Positions 16,330-21,911 of a stretch of DNA of 21,911 bases are shown here, in pieces. The stretch is from Perkinsus olseni (taxonomy: Eukaryota > Perkinsozoa > Perkinsida > Perkinsidae). Both the position numbers and the translations under genes were made by a program. The notes beneath the pieces are model-generated. The model saw only the letters and a list, made by a program, of their open reading frames with translations. It was not told the DNA's origin and did no database searches. Where the stretch lies: assembly GCA_013115135.1 (NCBI GenBank), contig JABANP010000695.1:1-21911 (forward strand), given 5' to 3'. The number at the start of each line of letters is the position of its first letter. Within the stretch, counting starts at the first letter, position 1.

Positions 16330-19142
16330 TCCAGTGATTGACAAACCACAGTAGGTTCCTTGTCCGATACGGGCTTGTCTATGGCACGAAGGGCACTCAA
16401 TAGGATTCTACACCGGCCTTCAGCTTGGTTCTTGGTTTTACCATGGCCCACCACGTCGTCCAAGTAGACGGAGAACATCCTTCTCCAGAAACCCTTAATG
16501 GGGTAGAGGTGGTCTAACTGCAGCTTCAGAGCAAAGGGGAAGTAGAGAGCGGACAGGTTAAGCCCTTGAGGAAGGCGCAACCATTGGATGTAAATATCCC
16601 CGAACCTGCACGTAGTCAGGGGCACCACCTCGGCATCAAGGGGGATTGTGAAGTAGGCATTGCTGATGTCGGCCTTGAAGAACCATTGAGATCCACTAGG
16701 GATAGTGTGAATGTTGTCCTGTAGATCATCAGTGGAACGGGTCCAGTGGGCAGATAGGTCACTGCTGATCACCGCGTTCAGAGCAGAGAAGTCGCACAAT
16801 AGTCTCACCGCCGGACAACCATTGGGGCCAGGTCTGCCTTTATCTTTAGCAAACCCCGGCGAAATTATAGCGTTGGGGCCAATGTCGTCTTCTCTGATCA
16901 CTTGGATGACTCCCTGCCTAGCTAACTTCTGAAGCTCCAGTTCCACGGACTCCCTCAAGCGAGCCGGGATAGGATACTTTCTAGTAACAGAGGGGACCAT
17001 GTCCTTGAGCTTGAATGACAGCTTGGGCGTAGGTAGATCTTCACACCTCTTAACATGCCACTGGTAGAGCTCCTCATCAGATAACTGTACCAAATAGTCT
17101 TCGAGATCAGAGCTGGGTGCTGATGCTACCGGGGGTACTGTAGGCGGAGATGCCAAAAGCTGCACCATGACTCCGTCCATGCTCTTGATCCTCATGATGT
17201 ACTCGTCCAGGTCGATGCTAGCCCTCATGCGGGACAATGTAGAGGCACCCAGGAGTATGTGGGGGTACTTGAAATTAGTCACAGCGTAGCACCAGATCAT
17301 AGCTAGCCTGGGTCCACAGTCAGTGTTGAAGATCACCGGGAGATTAACCTCGAGAGAAATGCTGAAGAGGCTACCACATGCCGCTCTGCAAGTCCTCTTG
17401 CCGACAGTTCTGGTATCTAAGGAGATCCCCTTGTCTTGAAGCTTGGATACCACTTGTCTGTCCACGATGCTAACCTCGGAGAAGGAGTCGATACCCATCA
17501 CCAGATGACAGTTGTCCAACTGACGGAGAGAGACTTCGGCACAGGGAACATGGAGCCGTGATTCAACCCGGTTCGTCTCAGAGGGCATGACCATAAACTG
17601 GGGCACCGCCGTCTCATCCTGGTCGGTAGTAGTACCAGCTAGGGCTGAACTCGAAAGAGAGGCACCGGTAGATTTGCCTTCCGTCTTCTTATCGCCGTTG
17701 GTACTGTCATTTATCCTCGCAGGATTGGAATAGCACACCTCTGGAGGGTGTCGCACTCCCTTCTTCCCGCAGTGAGGACAATCATGCTTGGGCTTTCCCT
17801 TGTAAGGGCCTTCACCAGGAGGGCCAGGAGGTCGCCTTGTAGATTGTTGAACCGGGACCCAGTCATTAGACTTCGAGTTGGACTTGCCGCCATGACTCTC
17901 GAACTCATACACCGCGTAGTAGGACTTCTCTAGACCAATGAGTACCCGGCAGAGATAGTCGTAGTCGACAGCGTACAGACTCAGGTCCTTGGATCTCATA
18001 TGCTTACCCAAGAGAGCCTTCATATTAGGCTGGAGTCTCTGAGTAAGGGATACCAACCTCTCATAAGATGATGGTACCGTGATTCCCAGATGCATCAGTG
18101 CTCTGGCATACTCCTCAAACTTGGTAGACTCTCGGGCGACGAAGTCAATGATGTACTCGTCCTTCTTCTGTGAGATGGACAGCCACCGCTGACGGAGATC
18201 CTGGATGTTGATGGGGGTGAATTCAACCGCCTGTAAGGTAGATAGAACTATGTGCAAACATAGTTTCCACATAGGGCCATCACATTCATCCACCTTCAAG
18301 ATCTTGGCATAATGTCTGTTACCAACACCAGCCATGTTGTTGATGCTGACATAATGGACTTGGTCATTATGGGAAGCAGCTCTTCTTAGGGCCTCAATCA
18401 GGGCATCTTCATTGGGGGCTGATAGCAAGGAGTACAAAGCAAACGTAGTTGCACGGCTCCTTGACGATTCCGGCTTGCGACAGGCATGTTCGCAGATTAG
18501 AGCGATCATAACAGTAGGGCCCCAACCTTCGTTCGATACCAGGTTGGCTAACAGCCGTAGGCCTTCAGCAATGTCGTCACCGTCTAGAAACCTGCCCACA
18601 TCAGGAAACCCATCATAGAGCCCCTTCAGAGAGGCATACCATTTATGAAGTTGAGGTGAATGTTCTTGTATCTTGAACGCAGAGGTGACAACCAGAACAG
18701 GGTTATCAACTGGGGCCGTTGAGGCGAAACCGGCTACCATCTTTGTGGCGCCCATGAGGATCTGATTCACGTCGGGTAGTGCCCCGAAGGAACTGGAGTA
18801 GGCAGCATCATGTATCCATGAAGCATTAGGGCCAATAATGGCGTTGTAGGAGGCGTGGATACCATTAGTAGAAGAGCTTTCTGCCTTCTGCTGGGAGTTA
18901 CCACTATAGTAGACCCCTGGGCCTTGGGTAGTAGAAGGAGGCCAGCTGTTGGTCCCTCCAGACGCTTGCTCGTTGCCGCTATGAGGAGAGGCAGCCCCAT
19001 TGGTGGTGGCGCCGGGTGGTGGCATAACGGTACTCAATACTGTAGCGGGCCGTGTGAACCCCGCTGGGAGCTGAGGTCCAATGAAGGGCTGAGGCTCAAG
19101 ATCTTCACCACTCGATAGACGCAAATCCATAGGAGATACCAT
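16323..19142 (-). CDS. Gag, protease-like and reverse transcriptase part of Gag-Pol
   Basis: About 940 codons from ATG 19142; the open frame runs on into the nested insertion to 16212, but that tail is foreign. Residues 1-34 are encoded by the LTR. About 1-430 is Gag: a Pro/Ser/Gly-rich N-terminus, then a helical capsid-like part. A zinc finger HDCPHCGKKGVRHPPEVC (CX2CX6HX4C) follows at about 455-475. The protease-like segment has MGIDSFSEVSIVD, with Phe where DSG or DTG is usual, and later ILLGASTL. RT motifs: VRLLCDFSALN, FFKADISNAYF, LPQGLNLSALY and FSVYLDDVVGH. RT copies the element RNA to DNA; Gag packages it. The frame is intact up to the insertion. Confidence 0.92.
19030..19039 (-). 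promoter_or_regulatory. Candidate self-primer binding site
   Basis: One base inside the 5' LTR the minus strand reads TATTGAGTAC. It lacks the TGG expected for a tRNA 3'-end site and is exactly complementary to GTACTCAATA in the LTR (19165-19156). The site lies within the Gag frame (codons for VLST). Confidence 0.55.
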
Positions 19143-19155
19143 AGGAAGATGAGAC

Positions 19156-19165
19156 TATTGAGTAC
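19156..19165 (-). promoter_or_regulatory. LTR sequence complementary to the primer site; candidate mRNA 5' end
   Basis: GTACTCAATA on the minus strand, 14 nt before the gag ATG. If transcription starts here, the RNA's first 10 nt can pair with the primer site, as in self-primed Tf1-type elements. The start site itself is inferred. Confidence 0.5.
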
Positions 19166-19273
19166 GAGATTACACACTGAAATGAGACAATAATGATCCT
19201 GCATTACTCATCATCATATACTAAGTACTCATACTCATTATCTTCAATTAGGGCACATTGCTGTAGCACTAGC

Positions 19274-19351
19274 CATCGGCGAGCGAGCCTGCATTGTGTA
19301 ACCGTCGGCGGACGAGCCTGCATTGTGTAACTGTCGGCGGGCGAGCTGCAG
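19274..19351. repeat. 29-bp tandem repeat inside 5' LTR
   Basis: Same array as 10245-10322, 2.7 units. Confidence 0.85.
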
Positions 19352-19452
19352 TCTGATGGATAGACCATAGTTCATAAAATAAGTAGAATATAAGGGGGCG
19401 TAAGGCAGCAAGACGTGAGTCTTGTGTCTTCGAATAATACACATACCCTACA

Positions 19453-19458
19453 AATGTG
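19453..19458. repeat. Target site duplication, right
   Basis: AATGTG, matching 10006-10011. Confidence 0.93.
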
Positions 19459-19713
19459 GGAACAGGTGCGAGCTGGAGAATCGTGATGTGCTCTGTGCCT
19501 CGGTCCTGTGTCGAGCTGGAAGCTGATCGGATGGAGCATCCGCAGTTATTCAATACAAGATTTTTGGGGTGGCAGCGAAATTTGTTAAACCTTCCCAGAA
19601 AAAGAACGATTCTGATCGTCCAGTGTGACGACACAAAATACCGCTTGCCTGTGTCACGAATACATATCGAAGTGGCACCATTATTGGTTTACTATGCTCA
19701 CAGTTGCTGCTGA
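19459..19713 (+). other. Right part of an open frame split by the retrotransposon
   Basis: 84 codons plus stop, in frame with 9907-10011 once the element is removed. The residues include VPRSCVELEADRMEHPQLF and RTILIVQCDDTKYRLPVSRI, which look protein-like in composition. No family recognised, and no splice sites were confirmed. It could be an exon disrupted by the insertion. Confidence 0.3.
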
Positions 19714-20117
19714 TTTAAAATGCTTATCCTAAGGAGAAATTATTTTCTGAGGAAGAAGTCTCGCTCAGTCACGACATTTTCCTTGCGAAGTTCTGCATTT
19801 TTTCCACGGACGCTTTACACTTTCCTAAGGACTCTTCAAACTTACCCAAGGACCTCTTCCTGCCTTCCCCAAGGGGTAATTGTACTTTTGTAAAAAAGAA
19901 TTGCGCTTGATGCTGCTATGTGCACGCGTGCATAGCCAATCACCAGCCCCCCGCACAAGGCTCAGAGCAGACTCTAACGTCTCTTCCGACTGCCGCTTAG
20001 CACTGTGAATCATGACCAAGCAACGCGGCAGGAGCCGAGCGCCGGTCAACTCGCGCGCCCTCATGCACATGTCTCGCATAGCTCGATCGCTCACATTCCA
20101 CCGACACATTCCTCAAA
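19714..20117. other. Stretch without a gene; 5' flank of the secreted-protein genes
   Basis: No supported reading frame. It contains a 12-bp palindrome TGCACGCGTGCA (19921-19932) and a pyrimidine-rich stretch around 19800-19870 with AAGGAC words. It presumably includes the promoter of the gene at 20118; no element identified. Confidence 0.4.
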
Positions 20118-20672
20118 ATGCGGTTCTTGTTGATCCTAAGTGCTGCTCTCACTGCCTGGGCTTCGACCGAGCCAGTTGGGGCTTCGACCGGGCCAGTTAA
20201 GCGACAGATTAGTAAACAAGAGGCGAACAGATGGACGAGAGATCGCACTCGTCTTCTCAAGAGACATGCAACTTACGGGGAACTAACCGACAGTCAAGAT
20301 TTATCAAAAGTCATGCATTTGGCTTCTGAAACCGATGAAGATGATTTCGGTGATCACAAAGGTGGCTGCTTCAACGGTATTTGCAAATTCGTGAAACGCG
20401 TGTTCAGAAGAAGAGAAAAGAAAGTTAAACCAAATCGCTACGGTGAGGTACCACCGGCAAGTTTTGATGTTACAGATGGGTTCGTGAGTTCGCAGACCGG
20501 GCTAGAACAGACGCCTTTGGATGTGGGAAAGGGTGAAGTCATCGACGATTCTCCGACCTGGTCTACTCACAGCAGTCCGCAGAGTTCCGATAACGAGCCA
20601 GGAACTCCTGACTCTGATGGAAAAAAGAAGGAAAAGAAAACGGGCAGATTTAGATTCCCTAGTGCGAGGTGA
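20118..20672 (+). CDS. Predicted secreted basic protein with CFxxIC motif
   Basis: 184 residues, intron-less. The N-terminus MRFLLILSAALTAWAS is a clear signal peptide, so the product should enter the secretory pathway. It is followed by two 7-residue repeats (ASTEPVG, ASTGPVK) and a KR pair that could be a processing site. Around residues 79-103 there is an acidic run (ETDEDDFGD), then GGCFNGICKFVKRVFRRREKK. The C-terminal third is Ser/Pro/Asp-rich and ends in a lysine-rich tail. Only two cysteines remain after the signal peptide (CFNGIC). The next gene downstream shares this C-F-x-x-hydrophobic-C plus arginine-rich layout. The ATG at 20118 was chosen because the signal peptide begins there. 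Function unknown; a secreted effector or antimicrobial-like role is only a guess. Confidence 0.75.
   Translation: MRFLLILSAALTAWASTEPVGASTGPVKRQISKQEANRWTRDRTRLLKRHATYGELTDSQDLSKVMHLASETDEDDFGDHKGGCFNGICKFVKRVFRRREKKVKPNRYGEVPPASFDVTDGFVSSQTGLEQTPLDVGKGEVIDDSPTWSTHSSPQSSDNEPGTPDSDGKKKEKKTGRFRFPSAR
20160..20201 (+). repeat. 21-bp tandem repeat in coding sequence
   Basis: Two units, 20160-20180 and 20181-20201, encode the 7-residue repeat just after the signal peptide. Confidence 0.85.
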
Positions 20673-20833
20673 AAGGCCTCTAGTGTCTCAAAAGTTGTCA
20701 ACAGTTTGTATCCATGCCGCGGTGTTCGATGTTACAACCATGACCGCTTGACTGAGTTTAGTTCCAAACTACCCGATCGCTCCATCGACGCCGGAAAATT
20801 TGCAAAGTTGAGTTTCACTCATCCCCGTCTGCC

Positions 20834-21121
20834 ATGTTCCGCAACACATGGATTTTCTGTTTACTGGTGTTGTGCTCGGCCCGAACGGTTCAACGAGAGC
20901 AAGAGCTTCTCCTGAACGATGACACCAGTCACGGTTGCTGCTTCGGCGCCTTGTGTGCACGATTGTTCTGCCGAGGTCGTCGGGCCCGGCGGCGACGTGC
21001 TCCTGTAAATGAGCCGTATGAAATGGTTCACTATGATGACTTCACCTCAAGTTACGAGGACGAGGGCTCCAGGAATTACCGGACATTAATGAATAGAGAA
21101 ATGGACGCACGGACCAGGTAG
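20834..21121 (+). CDS. Predicted small secreted Cys/Arg-rich protein, relative of upstream gene
   Basis: 95 residues, intron-less, same strand, 161 bp after the previous stop. A signal peptide (MFRNTWIFCLLVLCSA) is followed by an acidic stretch (NDDTS), then GCCFGALCARLFCRGRRARR with four cysteines and an arginine run, then an acidic/aromatic tail (EMVHYDDFTSSYEDE). The order of signal peptide, acidic linker, CFxx[IL]C, basic run and Tyr/Asp tail parallels the neighbour, suggesting an old tandem duplication. The extra cysteines could allow two disulfides. Function unknown; not matched to any family I know. Confidence 0.7.
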   Translation: MFRNTWIFCLLVLCSARTVQREQELLLNDDTSHGCCFGALCARLFCRGRRARRRRAPVNEPYEMVHYDDFTSSYEDEGSRNYRTLMNREMDARTR

Positions 21122-21379
21122 ACACTGTGAGGCTGTTTAGATCCTCACTAAGTTTCAAGAGCGTCCCACCGTTACAGTAACAGACCACCCTGAGAGCGCT
21201 TTTGTAACTCAGTAGAGGTCGGTTGACCACTGGCTGTGCTTCTTCGGCGCAATTGGATTCGTGACCGAACTCATCGGCGCCGCGTTCTCTGAGCTTCCTC
21301 CTCACGTTCTCAGGTTCCACGGAGGCAGTCGTGGGCGTGAGGCCAGCGGAACAGGACAGGCACCGACTACTCACAGCGT
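21122..21379. other. Short stretch without a gene
   Basis: No supported plus-strand gene. The minus frame 21042-21374 is antisense to the secreted-protein gene and has no domain. The stretch ends abruptly at the retrotransposon fragment. Confidence 0.4.
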
Positions 21380-21911
21380 GACCACCGAAGGACAGTTGAT
21401 GTTGTCATCTAGCCGAGTTACACTTACGATCAAAGCTCTCCATTTGGCAAAGGCTTGAAAGATAGCGTAACACTCCTTCTCAAAGACGTGCCATCTCTGC
21501 TGGCTCTGGTCTAGCAGAGAGCTGTGAGCACCAATCAGTTGTGCTCGGCCACCGACTCGTAGATCTGGTATAGAGACGTCTACCGCTGGCTTACCAACAA
21601 ACCATAAGTGAGCACCAGTTCCTATCAGACTAGCATCAGTAGTGATACAAAGAGAGGAGCTGTTGGAATCCAGCGATAGTAGGTCCTCATAAGCCAGATA
21701 CGCCCTGGGGGCATTCACAAGGTGAGAAAGGAGACGTTGCTGGGCCTTCTCACACTCATCCGTCCACTTGAAGGGGGAGACATTCACCGCATCATGAAGC
21801 GGAGCCATCAAAGAAGAGAACTCATTAGCCTCGCTGAAGGAGAAGGCCGTGACCCCATAGTTGTAGACTCCCACCTAGGGCACACTCGCAGCAAAGCCGC
21901 TAGATCTCGAG
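21380..21911 (-). pseudogene. Truncated second copy of the retrotransposon RNase H region
   Basis: Matches 12622-13152 with one substitution (near 21412) and one inserted base (near 21880) over about 530 bp. It encodes the connection segment and the first two RNase H acidic motifs (CITTDAS, FEKECYAI), then breaks off before the third, with unrelated DNA beyond 21380. No LTR or target duplication is seen at this end. The other end lies outside the window. Confidence 0.9.

Larger units (their letters stand above)
10012..19452 (-). mobile_element. LTR retrotransposon, Ty3-like gene order, with nested insertion
   Basis: A complete element of 9441 bp on the minus strand, about 6.4 kb without the nested insertion. 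Two 412-bp LTRs (ends TGTAG...CTACA) differ at one base, and AATGTG is duplicated on both sides. The domain order Gag, zinc finger, protease, RT, RNase H, integrase is that of Ty3/gypsy (Metaviridae-like) elements. BEL/Pao elements share this order, so a tree would be needed to exclude them. The near-identity of the LTRs means a recent insertion. The coding region is nevertheless broken by the nested insertion and two small frame shifts, so this copy is probably non-autonomous now. Confidence 0.95.
19041..19452 (-). repeat. 5' LTR of the retrotransposon
   Basis: 412 bp, TGTAG...CTACA, one mismatch to the 3' LTR. In element orientation it should carry the promoter upstream of about 19165 and the gag ATG at 19142, so the final 102 nt are coding. 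A TATAT word lies at 19216-19220 on the minus strand, about 50 nt before the candidate start. 29-bp repeats occupy 19274-19351. Confidence 0.97.

Noticed and set aside
1..21911. Dinoflagellate-type spliced leader or CRISPR-like arrays
   Set aside because: By eye no spliced-leader sequence and no regularly spaced repeats with unique spacers were found. The short repeats in the LTR are direct tandem repeats.

Overview
This window reads as nuclear DNA of a unicellular eukaryote. It holds a protein kinase gene split by GT-AG introns (about 30 to 520 nt), remains of a DNA transposon, a nearly intact LTR retrotransposon of Ty3-like gene order, and two small intron-less genes for predicted secreted proteins. 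Nothing looks bacterial: no operons and no ribosome-binding-site pattern. A Perkinsus-like or other alveolate source is my guess from the overall style only; no marker gene proves it.

Layout. About 1-3614 (+): decayed, multiply frameshifted DDE transposase carrying striking near-perfect inverted repeats with a one-base centre. 3615-5254: no supported gene, a few small repeats. 5255-7734 (-): protein kinase gene in at least five or six exons; a tandem duplication inside one intron has created a possible 51-nt phase 0-0 cassette exon. 7735-8400: nothing supported. About 8400-9150 (-): fragment of an unrecognised intron-containing gene with a 125-bp tandem repeat. 9635-9917: foldback island packed with CCTTAAGG palindromes.

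10012-19452 (-): LTR retrotransposon with 412-bp LTRs that differ at one base, bounded by the 6-bp target duplication AATGTG. Reading leftward from 19142 it encodes Gag (the start codon lies inside the 5' LTR), a zinc finger, an aspartic-protease-like segment, RT (YLDD), RNase H, integrase (HHCC and DDE) and a distinct C-terminal module. RT and RNase H are separated by a 3045-bp nested insertion (13278-16322) flanked by the 7-bp duplication AAGGCAG and made of roughly 1-kb tandem units. Excising it in silico restores the RT frame. Two further frame breaks lie at the RT/RNase H join and in the integrase. Just inside the 5' LTR, in place of a tRNA-type primer site, are 10 nt exactly complementary to 10 nt of the LTR lying 14 nt upstream of the gag ATG, the arrangement expected of a self-primed (Tf1-type) element.

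19453-21379: the other side of the insertion site, then two adjacent genes for small secreted basic proteins that share a CFxx[IL]C motif (20118-20672 and 20834-21121). 21380-21911 (-): a truncated second copy of the retrotransposon's RNase H region, nearly identical to the first, running off the window end.
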